The notes: generated by a model not told the origin, from the letters alone. A stretch of DNA of 35,136 nucleotides from Verrucomicrobiota bacterium (GCA_029560585.1 JAKQKQ010000119.1:1-35136); one strand, 5' to 3'; shown: positions 1-10,106, counted from the first letter of the stretch. A program made the numbers and translations.

Positions 1-1
1 C

Positions 2-1693
2 AACGGTGTCTGGTCTGGCAGCCTCCGCGTCAACGCGCCCGACACCAACGTGCGCCTGACCGCCTCCGATGGCGCGGGCCACACGGGCCAGAGCAACCCG
101 TTCGACGTCCAAGTCGCGCCTCTCGACCACTTCGTTTGGAGTCCGATTGGCGCCACGCAGTTCGTTGGCGCGCCGTTCGCCGTGAACATCGCCGCGCAGG
201 ACGCCGCCAGTAATATCGTGACCTCTTTTACGGGTACTGTGGCACTCGCAGCACGTTCTGTGGCACAACGGGCAATCGGCACAGGGACTAACAAATGGAA
301 TTGTCCCTTGTCCACCTACTTCCACGACACCCGGACCCAGGTCATCTACCTCAGGGATGAACTCGGAGGCGCCATGTGCCTGACGAGCGTCGGACTCGAC
401 GTCGCAACCGTGCCCGGCCAGACCATGACGAACCTCACCATCCGGCTGAAACACACCGGATTGACCAATTACATATCGGGAGCGTGGGAAACCGACAACT
501 GGACGATGGTATATCGTGCGAACCGGGCCATCAGCACGACGGGATGGGTCGACATCCCGTTCAGCACCAATTTCGAATACAATGGCGTGAGCAACCTTCT
601 GGTGGACATCTCATTCAACAACAGCGGATACACGACGGATGGGTATTGCCGTTATACTCCGACCACAGCCAGCCGCTCCATCTACTATCGCACCGACAGC
701 GGATTTGGCGATCCCTTGAACTGGGTGGGCACCAGCAACCCCACGCCCTATCTGTTTGCCGGAATTCCAAACGTCAGGTTCACCACCGGGGGAGGGGGCG
801 GAGTGCCGATCATTCCCACCAACTCTGGCGGGTTTGTCAATGGAATTTGGACTGGCACAGTGACCGCGTTGGAGGGTGGCGCGGCTGTTGTCCTCGTTGC
901 CAACGACGGCACCGGCCACTCTGGCACTGGCAACGTGTTCACTGTCACGGCCGCCAGCGACCTTGGCGTCGCGGTCATGGCTGCGTCGGATCCGGTTTGG
1001 GTCGGCAGCAATCTGTTCTACTCGGTCTCCGTCACCAATCTCGGCCCCGGGGTCGCCACCGGCGTGGTCGTTAGCAACAGCCTGCCCGGGGATGTTGTTT
1101 TTGGGTCAGCTTTTGCCAGCCAGGGGAGTTGGGTGAACGTCACTGGCATCGTCGTTTGGTCGCTCGGCACGCTTTCGAACGACCAGTTCGCGACGTTGAA
1201 CATGAACGTCACGCCGGTCGCTGCTGGCCTTGTCACCAATCGCGCGACCCTCTCCGCACTGGAGCCCGATCCCCTCCCATCCAATAACATCGCCTTCACA
1301 TTCACCACAGTTCTGTGCGACACCGACGGCGACGGCATTGACGACGCATATGAGGATGCCAATGGATTGGATCGCAATGATCCAACCGACGGCCCGCTGG
1401 ATCCGGATGGCGACGGGCTCTCTAATCTCGAGGAATATTGGGCCGATACCGATCCGCGCGACAGGGCGAGCTGTTTTACGATTGCTGCGTTCAACTGGAT
1501 CAATGGCGAAGCGGTCATCCGATTCCACGTCTCGGCAAACCGGACTTATCGGGTCGAATACTCTTCGGATTTAGTAAATTGGATAGAGTTACCTGGTAGC
1601 ATTATTTCAGGGACGGAAGGCATAGCTGAGATAATAGATGGAAACGCTGCAATTCAACCTATGCGATTCTATCGGGCGAGGGTTCAACGTTGA
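2..1693 (+). CDS. Secreted multidomain surface protein (DUF11, thrombospondin-3 repeats), 5' truncated
   Basis: The reading frame is open from the first bases of the window, so this is the last 563 residues of a longer protein. Domains in order: the end of an Ig-like module (residues 1-35); a second Ig-like module interrupted after about residue 80 by a roughly 180-residue beta-rich domain beginning IGTGTNKWNCPLSTYFHD; the rest of that module (WTGTVTALEGG); a DUF11-type domain (about 315-435, SVTNLGPGVATGVVVSNSLP); an acidic calcium-binding thrombospondin type 3 stretch (441-491, DTDGDGIDD and DPDGDGLSN); and a C-terminal beta domain (492-563, YRVEYSSDLVNW to FYRARV) frequent at the ends of Verrucomicrobiota exported proteins. 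This architecture indicates an extracellular or surface-attached protein, role unknown. The last 130 bp fall to about 42-47% GC, below the rest of the gene. It converges on the PBP1C gene. Domain calls are from memory of family motifs. Confidence 0.9.
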   Translation, partial: NGVWSGSLRVNAPDTNVRLTASDGAGHTGQSNPFDVQVAPLDHFVWSPIGATQFVGAPFAVNIAAQDAASNIVTSFTGTVALAARSVAQRAIGTGTNKWNCPLSTYFHDTRTQVIYLRDELGGAMCLTSVGLDVATVPGQTMTNLTIRLKHTGLTNYISGAWETDNWTMVYRANRAISTTGWVDIPFSTNFEYNGVSNLLVDISFNNSGYTTDGYCRYTPTTASRSIYYRTDSGFGDPLNWVGTSNPTPYLFAGIPNVRFTTGGGGGVPIIPTNSGGFVNGIWTGTVTALEGGAAVVLVANDGTGHSGTGNVFTVTAASDLGVAVMAASDPVWVGSNLFYSVSVTNLGPGVATGVVVSNSLPGDVVFGSAFASQGSWVNVTGIVVWSLGTLSNDQFATLNMNVTPVAAGLVTNRATLSALEPDPLPSNNIAFTFTTVLCDTDGDGIDDAYEDANGLDRNDPTDGPLDPDGDGLSNLEEYWADTDPRDRASCFTIAAFNWINGEAVIRFHVSANRTYRVEYSSDLVNWIELPGSIISGTEGIAEIIDGNAAIQPMRFYRARVQR

Positions 1694-1791
1694 ACCCAGG
1701 AAAGCCAGCGCCGAGCATTGAGGAATTATGTTAATGGCGCGATCGGGTCTCTCTCCGCTGGTTTAACGAGATCGCATGTGGGCAGACCGCG

Positions 1792-4095
1792 TCACATGCC
1801 CCGGACCTCGATGGATAGGCGGGTTCTTTTCCCGGATGCAGAATCCTCGGCCATGATTTGATGGCGCCCAACCGACAGGCGCGCGAGCGAAACGCCGTCC
1901 TGGCTTTCGATCGGAAGGGTATCGCTGTGCCACGAGATGGTCCCCGAGCCGGCGGCTCGAAGCGGGAGCCTGTCAGATCCCGGCAGATCTGGATCCAGAT
2001 AGTAGACAGCGCCATCGTGGGGTGAATCTATGGACAGCCGATTGCGCGCATCGGATGACAGGGCAAATCCCTGAGGTCTCGCGTCGCGGAGCCACGCGGT
2101 ATATTCGTCGCCGAGGATTATCATGCCCCGGCTGTCGTAATCGGATGGGGATTCTGGGGGCGGAAGATGCCTGGCGATGAAATGTTCCGCGATGCCGCCA
2201 GCGGGTCGGGGCATCCGTTTTCCGGTGACGGGGTGGATGTTCATGGTCACGATGTGCGCGGGGGTCGCGTACCATGTGGTCCCACGCGATTGTCTGAGGT
2301 AGCGGAAAATGTCGCGCAGCAGCGGCGCTGCGCCCGTCGCGCCGGAGACCCCCTGCATGGGGGAACCATCGAAATTGCCGATCCAGATCCCGACGGTGAA
2401 CTCTGGCGTGAAACCGAAGGCCCAGTTATCGCGAAAATCGGAACTGGTGCCGGTCTTGCATGCAACGGGGAAACCGATGGAGAGGCTGGAGCGCGGGCCA
2501 AAAGACGGGGAGCGGGCGAAGTCGTCGTTGAGGATATTCGCGATGAGCCAGGCGGAATCCGCCTCGAAAACGCGGTGATCGACGGGTGCATGGGCCTTGG
2601 GGCTGTCCGCGTCGTCGCGGAAGATGCGACAGGGACGATAGATGCCGAGTCGCGCGAGGCACGCGTATGCGTTGGCGAGCTCGAGGAGACGGACTTCGGC
2701 ATTTCCGATGGTGAGGCCGAGACCGTAGTAGTCGGCGTCGTGCTCGAGTGTGGTGAGGCCGCAGGACTTGAGCGCATCGGCGAGGGCGGTGGGGCCGCCG
2801 ATCGCCGCGAGGAGGCGAACGGCGGGGACATTGAGGGAATTGGCCAGGGCGGCCCGCAATCGGACGGGTCCGCGGAATGACCGGTCAAAATTCACTGGGC
2901 GAAACATGCCGGTGGGAGTGGGAAATTCGGATGGGACATCGGCGAGGAGGGAGGCCGCTGTGTATCCGCGCTGGATGGCGAGGAGGTAGGTGAATGGCTT
3001 CAGCGCCGAACCCGGCGAACGCCGGGCGGTGGCGGCATTGACTTGGCCGGCACCGGGACGGAAGTAGTTCTCCGAGCCGACGAGCGACAACACCTCTCCG
3101 GTGCGGTTATCTATGATGACCGCGCCGCCGTTGGAGACGCGCTTGTGGCCGAGACCGGCCAATCGAGAGCGGAGTTTCTCCTCGACAAAACGATTCAAGG
3201 AAAGGTCGAGGGTCGTGGCGGTGCGCCCCGAGCGACCATTGGCGTTGGCGAGGGCGAGGTCGGCGAAATGCGGTGCCCGGAAGGCGATCCTGCGGGCACC
3301 GGGATCGATCGGTTCTCCGAGGGCATGGAGGTACTGGCGTTGCGAGAGCCAGCCATTGTGAAGCATGCGCTCGAGCACGATCTCCTGGGCCTCGCGGGCG
3401 GCGGACGGATCCCGGAGTGGATTCAGTCGGGAGGGGGAGCGCGGCAGAGCGGCGAGTTGCGCGGCCTCGGCGATGGACAGGTCGGCGATGGGCTTGTCGA
3501 AGTAGAACCGGGCGGCGGCGGCGCAGCCGATGCGGAGATTGCCGTAATCGAGTCGATTGAGGTAGGCCTCGAGGACGCGCTTTTTGGGCCAGAGGGCATC
3601 GGTCTTTATGGCCTTGATGGTCTCGACCAACTTGATCCACGGGGTCCTGCGGTCACCCGTGCCCGATGTGATTTTTACGAGCTGCTGGGTAATGGTGGAA
3701 CCACCCGAGACGATCCTGCCGCTGCGCGCGGCCCCGAATGCGGCACGGGCGATGGCAAAGGGATCGATGCCGGGATGGTGGAAGAAGCGTTTGTCTTCGG
3801 CGGCGAGCGTCGCCAGCACGAGGTGCTGGGGGATTTGCTCCAGGGTGATCGGCCTGGTATAGCGGTTGCCCTCGTCCAGCCTTTCACGCAGGAGGACGCC
3901 GTTCCGGTCGGTGAGCTCGAGGGATTCAGCCGGGGGTTGAAGCAGCGCCGGGGGCAATGGGATGAGCGCGATCACGGCCAGGATTCCGGTCGCGGCGACC
4001 ACCGTTCCGATTGCGATGACGCGCAAGGCCCGGACGAGATGGCCGCGCGGTCGACGAGGCGGACTTGCGATGTCTCGCTGGAGTTCGGGCGTCAT
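1792..4095 (-). CDS. pbpC: Penicillin-binding protein 1C (bifunctional transglycosylase/transpeptidase)
   Basis: A 767-residue class A PBP of the 1C subfamily, polymerising and cross-linking peptidoglycan at the periplasmic face of the inner membrane. A basic N-terminus and one TM helix (about 24-48) precede the GT51 domain: EDKRFFHHPGID with catalytic Glu about residue 100, then SGGSTITQQLVK (130-141). The transpeptidase domain shows SALK with nucleophile Ser about 363, the SLN motif in ANSLNVPAVRLL, and KTGTSSDFRDNWAFG. A C-terminal beta domain of about 90 residues fits the PBP1C-specific C-terminal domain. The ATG at 4095 was chosen because it overlaps the stop of the upstream A2M gene as ATGA, implying translational coupling; an in-frame extension to 4230 would run 139 bp into the A2M gene and adds no family-like sequence. 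The A2M-pbpC pair is a known conserved arrangement (E. coli yfhM-pbpC). Confidence 0.96.
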   Translation of the reverse strand: MTPELQRDIASPPRRPRGHLVRALRVIAIGTVVAATGILAVIALIPLPPALLQPPAESLELTDRNGVLLRERLDEGNRYTRPITLEQIPQHLVLATLAAEDKRFFHHPGIDPFAIARAAFGAARSGRIVSGGSTITQQLVKITSGTGDRRTPWIKLVETIKAIKTDALWPKKRVLEAYLNRLDYGNLRIGCAAAARFYFDKPIADLSIAEAAQLAALPRSPSRLNPLRDPSAAREAQEIVLERMLHNGWLSQRQYLHALGEPIDPGARRIAFRAPHFADLALANANGRSGRTATTLDLSLNRFVEEKLRSRLAGLGHKRVSNGGAVIIDNRTGEVLSLVGSENYFRPGAGQVNAATARRSPGSALKPFTYLLAIQRGYTAASLLADVPSEFPTPTGMFRPVNFDRSFRGPVRLRAALANSLNVPAVRLLAAIGGPTALADALKSCGLTTLEHDADYYGLGLTIGNAEVRLLELANAYACLARLGIYRPCRIFRDDADSPKAHAPVDHRVFEADSAWLIANILNDDFARSPSFGPRSSLSIGFPVACKTGTSSDFRDNWAFGFTPEFTVGIWIGNFDGSPMQGVSGATGAAPLLRDIFRYLRQSRGTTWYATPAHIVTMNIHPVTGKRMPRPAGGIAEHFIARHLPPPESPSDYDSRGMIILGDEYTAWLRDARPQGFALSSDARNRLSIDSPHDGAVYYLDPDLPGSDRLPLRAAGSGTISWHSDTLPIESQDGVSLARLSVGRHQIMAEDSASGKRTRLSIEVRGM

Positions 4096-7000
4096 GGGTT
4101 GCCGGATACGGAGATCCGCTGAACATCGGTTGTGCCAAGGCGCTCTGGCCGATACATTTCGGTGATGCGGGCTGAAGGGGCAACCGCCGTCCCGACCGAG
4201 CGAGTTCGTGCCAGATAGGAGATGCGCCAAGTGCCGGGGGCGAGCCGGTCGCGGAACCAGGCGATCTTGTCGCCGCGCAGTTCGCGGTAATCGGGCCAGA
4301 AGTTGCCCTGTGCCTGATCGGCGCCGGCCGCCTCGCGGGTCTTGAAGTCAGGATTCACGGCCTCGAGGACACAGGGGAGGGGATCCTCGATGGCGACGAA
4401 GGCGGCCGCGCGCGGGGACTGAATGGTGAGGGTGATGAGCACTCGATCGCCGAGTCGCAGGTCGGTGGCCGGGGCCAGCGTCCCATCGTCCAGGACCTTT
4501 CGATACTCGCGGGCGACAGAGAAGCCGCGGTCCTGGCGTGCGGGCGCGGGCTTGTCAGGGCGTGACTCGACGATGGTTCGGGCATAGACCGTGGCATGGT
4601 CCTTGGCGGCCAGCGTGAGTTCTGCGGGGCCGGACCACGGGAGGTCGAGGGATGACTCCGCGAATCCGCCGGAGGCGGGCAAGTGGAAGTTGAGGACGGG
4701 AGTTCCGGCGCGGGCGAGGCCGCCGGACGAGGCCGATGTGCCTTGGCCGGAAAGGCGGGTGAATTCGGCGAGCGCGTAGACTGCCCAGGCGTTTCCTTGC
4801 GTCGTGCGCCAGTCGCCATTGCGGCGGAGATCGAGGAGCCTGTCAACGAGTGGAGCCGTAGTGGTGGCGGATGCGTTTGCCATGGTGGATGCGAGCAATC
4901 TGAGGGCGACGTCGCGTGCCGGATCATCGAACCAGAGCGACGCTAAGCGTTCACCGGTGGTGGCGGACGCTGCCAGCTCGCGGGCCATATCTTCTGGGCC
5001 GTTGGCCTCGAGGATGGCCATGGCGAGCAGCGCGCGATTTTCAGGTGATAGATCGGCCCGTTTTTCGAAGAGGATCTGGTGGTAGGAAGCATCGCTGGCA
5101 CCTCCGATGGCGAGGGCCCATGCCGCGAGGGAACGCGGGCCCAGGGAGGCATCGCCGCGGAGGTTTGCGGTGTTGGCCATCTGGGAGCGGAGGTATTCGT
5201 GGAGTCTGCCCATGGCCTCGGAGGGGACCTGCTGGCCCGAGCGCTTGGCGATCGCGAGTATTGCGGCACCGTAGGCGCTGGCCCACGGGTTGGCGTCCCT
5301 GGTTCCGGGCCAGTACGAGAGGCCGCCGGAAGGGGTCTGCATGTTCAGGAGTCGGGTGATGCCGGCTCGGGCCATGCGGCCGAGTTCCGCCTGGCGGCCC
5401 TTGAGGCCTGGGACCATATCCGCGGAATCGAGCAGGACGACCAGCGGGAGGAGGGAGGAGGCGGTCTGTTCCACACAGCCGTAGGGATAGTGCAGGAGGC
5501 TGTCCGTCGCATCGGCGAGTTCGGCCAGCGGGGTATTGGCTATCGTGACCCGGATCGTTCCGTGGCCTTCGAGTGCCATGGGGTCTGTTCCTGCCAGGAC
5601 GTTGGCGGCCCCGCCGGTGAGGCGGAGGCTTTGGACGAGGCGGACGGGGTCTGCAGGTTGGCTGACCTGGATGCTGGACTCGACGGCATCCGTGGGGGGC
5701 TTGGGCTTGGGAGGCGGGGTTGGCGAGGTGTTGGCGCGTGCGCCCTTGGTGGATTGTTGGGGCATGGGAGCCTTGGGGGCCGGGGTGGTGCCTGCGACGT
5801 CGAGCGCCTTGGCTCGCCAGATCCAGCGGGAGGTGCCCTCGGCGGAGAAGCGGACGGGAAAATCGACGGCCGCTGTGCCGCCTGCGGCGATGGACACCAT
5901 GCGGCGCAGAGAATCGGGGGATCCGTCGGCCGAGGCCCTGGCATCGGTTTCCAGCGAAACGTCAAACCGCCCGGCGGTGCCGGTCTCGTTCTGGACGACG
6001 GCGCGGACGGTGAGGCGGTCGCCGATGCGAGCAAACGCGGGCGTGGACGGTAGGAGCATGAGCGGCTTGCGGATTCGGAATGCCGATTCGGCGGAACCGA
6101 ATCGGCCGGAATCAGCGGAGGCGACGGCTATCACGCGGTAGCGCGTGAGGCTATCCGGCGCCCGGAAGCGCGCGGTGACGCGGCCGTGCGCGTCGGTTTG
6201 CAAAGTGGCATTCCAGAAGGCGCAGGCGAGCATTTTGCGGCGCAGGGTTTCGTCGAAGTCGCCGCCATCGCCCACGATGAATCCCTTATTGGTGTAGGAG
6301 CGTTTCGCCGGATCCTCTGGCAGGAGGGAGGGGAGGGTGAGCCAGCTTTCGACACCCAGGGGGCGCGGGGCGTAGAAGAACGCATGGGGGTCTGGCGTCT
6401 GATAGCCCATGAGAGCGAGGACGCCCTCGTCGACGGCGTAGAGCGTGACTTCCGCGCCCTTTACCGCGGCGTCCGACGCGTCAGATACGGTGGTGGTGAG
6501 CGTAACCTCGTTGCCGGGGACATACGTCACGGCCCCGGGTTTGACCGCGACGCGAAGACGGGTTTTGGGATCGCCAACCTTGATCTGGCAGTAGCCGAAG
6601 CGATGCTCGGGAGCGGGGGCCTCGCGCGGGCTCTGGATGGCACCGCGGATCAGGATGACGCTGACAAAGACGTTTGGCGCGTCGCCCGGGAGCAGCGGGA
6701 TGCGCAGGGAACTCTGCGATCGGGAAATCTGTGCGACGAATGACCGCATCACTTTCTCTCGTTCGACGGAGACAAGGGCTGTGCCGGCGATGGGGGTTTT
6801 GACGAGGATCGTGGCGGTGTCGCCGGGCCGATACTCGTCGCGGTCGGGCTCGAGCTCGATGCGCGCGGTGTCCCGATAATCCCAGTCGGCCTCCCCCTCG
6901 CCGAAGACATTGAAGGTGCGGGCGGTGCGGACGGGGCGGCCGGCTGCATCGGAGGTCGTGACCTCCAGCAAGTAAGATCCGGGGGCGTCGGCTGTGAACG

Positions 7001-9980
7001 AGGTTTTGGAACCCGATCCCGGGACCCAGCGCCAAGAGTCGCCGCTGTGCCGGACTTTTCCGGAAGTGACTTCAGACTCGGCGAGTTTGACGATGCGGGC
7101 TTCTTTCTCGTAGACGCGTGCATGGCCCGCTCCCTCGACGTTGCGGGTCACCCAATCGATCCGGGAAAAGCGGGCGATGGCGGTGACGCGTTTCGGGGTC
7201 GGCGTGCCGTCGGCATTCACGGCGATCATGTCGACAGCGATGGGCGCACCGGCGCGGGCCGCCTGCTCAGGATCCCGGAGTCCGAGGTAGTACTCGGAGC
7301 TGTGGCGGGTGAATGCGACGGCGTCGGAAACCGTCTGCTGGTTGATGTCGGTGACTTCGACGAGCGCGCGAAAATCGCGTGGCACGGGCTGGGTGCCGTT
7401 GAGCGGAGCAGCGATGCCCAATTGTGCCGCGCCGTCTGGACCCAGGGTCAATTCGCCCTCTTCCGAGGCGCTTTGGCGTTCCGGCTGGAGGGAGTAGGTG
7501 CACGCGGAATCGAGGAAACTGAACTCTGCGAAGCCTTCCGGGCTGAAGGGGGCGTCGGAGCCGTTGACGTTCCACTTGATTTGTGCGCCGGAAAGGGGTT
7601 TGCCGAAATAGTACTGGCACGCGAGGGGTAGCGTGATGGTTTCGGTCGGGCCGAAGTCCTTGGCCCCGGAGATCTTCACATCGAACGCATCGGGCTCGTA
7701 GTGGGCGACGTGGAAGTAGAGCCACTCCGAGGATTCGCCGATCTCGATCTGCGCGTTGCACGCACCAAGGATGTCAGTCGGGATGGGCACGGACACCGAC
7801 GTGGATCCGGCGGGACCGAGTTGGGCATCCTCGTCAAAGAAGGCCCTTCCGTGGCCGTCGAGGATGCGGACGTGCGCCTTCCGCGCCGGGGGGGCGGACA
7901 GGCCTTTCGAGTCGAGGGCCCGGGCGATTACCTTGAGGTGGACGGTCTCGCCGGGCTGGTAGACGAGGCGGTCGCCGAAAACGAAAATGCGCAAGGGGGT
8001 TTCGGTGCGTTCGGAGGCGCCATAGTCCACCGGTATGTCAAAACCCCACGGGGGCAGGTCGCCCTGCCCGCGCCATGCCTCGAAGACCGTGGCGTCGGCA
8101 CCAGCGGAGATGCTGACGGTATCCTGGGGATTGGCCGAGGGGAGACGCGCCGTGCCGTCTTTGGCGGTTGTCGCGGTCTTGCCGTCGGCGGCCACGCGCG
8201 AGGCGGGAATCGGCTCGCCGGTCTGATTTGAGAATACCCACGCGTGCCAGTCCCCTCCGGCGCGCTTCAGGACGGCACCGATGTCAGAGATCTGGACGAG
8301 GGTCTGGGCACCTATTTTTTTGCCGGCGACGTCGGTTTCGAGTTCCAGAAGGACGACGCCCGGGTTGCCCTTGCCGAGGATCTCATCCCAGTTTAGGGCA
8401 ATTCGCTTCGCCTCATCCACTGGGGCGGTGGCGTCCAATGTCTTTTCCCAGACCGTTTTGATGGCGCCGGAGTTGCGCATGGCGGCAAACGGTCCCCCGG
8501 ATAGATCCGCCCTGCGATAGGGTTCGAGATCGTCTTCTCCGCGTTCCTCGGAGGGCCGAAGGTACGCCTTGGCGAAGAGCGCGAACGCGGCGGGCGCGGC
8601 GGAAGGCGAGACCAGGCTGGCGCGCGCGCGTACGCCGGAGACGTTGACCGCGAGAAAATCGAAACTGCGTTTGCCCCGTGCCTGTTGCCAAGAGTGGACG
8701 TCGGGGAAGTAGAGGCGTGGCGGGACGGGGCTGAAGCGGATGCGCGCGACGTGCCGAGATTCCAGGGGTGTGCCGTCGTCGGCATGGAGGCTGGTGTCGG
8801 TGGTGATCGCGTATTCGGTGTCCAGCGAGAAAGTGCCATTGATCCCGATGGTCCAATAGTCAGAGGACATCGACAGGTCCCCGGGGGGTGGTTGGATGGA
8901 GATAGCCTTGGCGAGGGCGTTGGTATCCGCGTAGCCGATGGCCTTGTTGAAGCGCAGGCGGATGCCGCGCCTGGCGCCCACGACATTGGAGGGTTCGGCC
9001 GAAACAACGCGCAGGGGCTGGACATCGCCGATGGGGAATGCGATGTCGCGCGCGAGCGTGGCCGCGACGCCATCGGCCGGCAGGCCTTTCGCCAGGATGA
9101 GGCGCCAGCCTTTGCCGGGAGGCAGCGGCGAAGGGCTCTTGGCCACGATGGCATTTGGGATGGAGATGCGGCCACCGGGTTCGCCGCCGGTCGCATTGGT
9201 GGCGGCGGCGGTCGCGCCGGGAAAGCGGAGGTGCCATGGGGCGATTTCGGGGGAATTGGCGAAGTAGCCGTCGAGGGAGTAGTAGGACGTCAGCCTTTCG
9301 ATCTTGGCGGGGATCGTATGGCCCCCGGCGTCCGAGAATGCGGCGAACGGGGCGACGGCCGACGGATCGACGTTCGCGTTAAAATGGACAACGAAGCTGG
9401 GCCGCGCCGTCGCGTTGGTTTCGGGCTGTGGCGGGCTTGTCAGGATCTCGAGGCCGGGGGTTTCGATCGAGCGGTTGAGTCGTGCGGCGACGGGTTTGCC
9501 CTCGTCGTTTGTCAGGGGCGCGAGCGAGAGGGCATAGCGTTGAGCCATCCGGAGGGGCTCGTCCGGTACGAAGACGCCGCTTCGCGTGCTGAGCCATGTC
9601 CATGAGCCCTTCAGGGGGGGATCGATTCGCAAAGGGGTAGCGGAAGATGCATCCCCCACGCGCTCTGGAGACACAACGGGGGCGTCGAAGCGCAACTCAA
9701 AGGTGGTCGTGGGTTCCGGTTTTTCGGTCGCTAGGATGAGGTGGACGCCGTCCTCAACGGCGTTGGCATCGAGGGGCGCGGTCGCTGGAGACGTGGGCGG
9801 GGAAGCGTCGGCAAGGGCGGCGGTGGCCATGGCACGCCGGGAGGCGGGGGATTCCTGCTGGCGCGAACAACCGGAGGCCAGGGCCAAGGCGAGCCCGAGG
9901 GCCATCAGGGGGAGGGGGGATAAGAGACGAGGTCGATTGGGCATCGACAGTTGGATGTGGCGAGCGGTGTTGCGGTTCAT
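4092..9980 (-). CDS. Bacterial alpha-2-macroglobulin-like lipoprotein
   Basis: About 1,962 residues, longer than E. coli YfhM (1,653). The N-terminus is a lipoprotein signal (LGLALALASGC), so the protein is probably lipid-anchored in the periplasm. Macroglobulin-like beta domains follow; the segment DRLVYQPGETVHLKVIARAL is typical of the A2M N-terminal MG family, and CAFWNATLQTDAHGRVTARF to YRVIAVASADSGRFG of the A2M core domain. A thioester motif CVEQ (in YPYGCVEQTAS) lies at Cys1502, encoded at 5466-5477, so the protein should covalently trap proteases. Just before it is a proline/lysine-rich linker (encoded near 5690-5780). Role by family: inhibiting proteases that enter the periplasm, paired with PBP1C for cell-wall repair. 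The start is uncertain: ATG at 9980 is used; ATG at 9944 gives a shorter, more typical signal peptide. Neither has a clear Shine-Dalgarno site. The frame extends upstream to 10076 without convincing sequence. Confidence 0.93.
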   Translation of the reverse strand: MNRNTARHIQLSMPNRPRLLSPLPLMALGLALALASGCSRQQESPASRRAMATAALADASPPTSPATAPLDANAVEDGVHLILATEKPEPTTTFELRFDAPVVSPERVGDASSATPLRIDPPLKGSWTWLSTRSGVFVPDEPLRMAQRYALSLAPLTNDEGKPVAARLNRSIETPGLEILTSPPQPETNATARPSFVVHFNANVDPSAVAPFAAFSDAGGHTIPAKIERLTSYYSLDGYFANSPEIAPWHLRFPGATAAATNATGGEPGGRISIPNAIVAKSPSPLPPGKGWRLILAKGLPADGVAATLARDIAFPIGDVQPLRVVSAEPSNVVGARRGIRLRFNKAIGYADTNALAKAISIQPPPGDLSMSSDYWTIGINGTFSLDTEYAITTDTSLHADDGTPLESRHVARIRFSPVPPRLYFPDVHSWQQARGKRSFDFLAVNVSGVRARASLVSPSAAPAAFALFAKAYLRPSEERGEDDLEPYRRADLSGGPFAAMRNSGAIKTVWEKTLDATAPVDEAKRIALNWDEILGKGNPGVVLLELETDVAGKKIGAQTLVQISDIGAVLKRAGGDWHAWVFSNQTGEPIPASRVAADGKTATTAKDGTARLPSANPQDTVSISAGADATVFEAWRGQGDLPPWGFDIPVDYGASERTETPLRIFVFGDRLVYQPGETVHLKVIARALDSKGLSAPPARKAHVRILDGHGRAFFDEDAQLGPAGSTSVSVPIPTDILGACNAQIEIGESSEWLYFHVAHYEPDAFDVKISGAKDFGPTETITLPLACQYYFGKPLSGAQIKWNVNGSDAPFSPEGFAEFSFLDSACTYSLQPERQSASEEGELTLGPDGAAQLGIAAPLNGTQPVPRDFRALVEVTDINQQTVSDAVAFTRHSSEYYLGLRDPEQAARAGAPIAVDMIAVNADGTPTPKRVTAIARFSRIDWVTRNVEGAGHARVYEKEARIVKLAESEVTSGKVRHSGDSWRWVPGSGSKTSFTADAPGSYLLEVTTSDAAGRPVRTARTFNVFGEGEADWDYRDTARIELEPDRDEYRPGDTATILVKTPIAGTALVSVEREKVMRSFVAQISRSQSSLRIPLLPGDAPNVFVSVILIRGAIQSPREAPAPEHRFGYCQIKVGDPKTRLRVAVKPGAVTYVPGNEVTLTTTVSDASDAAVKGAEVTLYAVDEGVLALMGYQTPDPHAFFYAPRPLGVESWLTLPSLLPEDPAKRSYTNKGFIVGDGGDFDETLRRKMLACAFWNATLQTDAHGRVTARFRAPDSLTRYRVIAVASADSGRFGSAESAFRIRKPLMLLPSTPAFARIGDRLTVRAVVQNETGTAGRFDVSLETDARASADGSPDSLRRMVSIAAGGTAAVDFPVRFSAEGTSRWIWRAKALDVAGTTPAPKAPMPQQSTKGARANTSPTPPPKPKPPTDAVESSIQVSQPADPVRLVQSLRLTGGAANVLAGTDPMALEGHGTIRVTIANTPLAELADATDSLLHYPYGCVEQTASSLLPLVVLLDSADMVPGLKGRQAELGRMARAGITRLLNMQTPSGGLSYWPGTRDANPWASAYGAAILAIAKRSGQQVPSEAMGRLHEYLRSQMANTANLRGDASLGPRSLAAWALAIGGASDASYHQILFEKRADLSPENRALLAMAILEANGPEDMARELAASATTGERLASLWFDDPARDVALRLLASTMANASATTTAPLVDRLLDLRRNGDWRTTQGNAWAVYALAEFTRLSGQGTSASSGGLARAGTPVLNFHLPASGGFAESSLDLPWSGPAELTLAAKDHATVYARTIVESRPDKPAPARQDRGFSVAREYRKVLDDGTLAPATDLRLGDRVLITLTIQSPRAAAFVAIEDPLPCVLEAVNPDFKTREAAGADQAQGNFWPDYRELRGDKIAWFRDRLAPGTWRISYLARTRSVGTAVAPSARITEMYRPERLGTTDVQRISVSGNP

Positions 9981-10106
9981 CTTTTTGTGGGGGGGTGGGA
10001 TGTCGAACCGAATATAGATCACGTCCCGATGATGTGCGACCGAAATAGCGGAAAGCGGTGAGCGGACGCACCGCACTCCGAAAGGCCTTCGGCCGAAATG
10101 GCGCGC

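Noticed and set aside
1697-1766. Terminator between the surface-protein gene and pbpC (AAAGCCAGCG / CGCTGGTTT)
   Set aside because: The arms are short, contain a bulge and are about 50 bp apart, with no T run at the right distance.
3043-4122. A 359-codon open frame on the plus strand opposite pbpC
   Set aside because: It is antisense to the transglycosylase domain and has no motif, signal or ribosome site.
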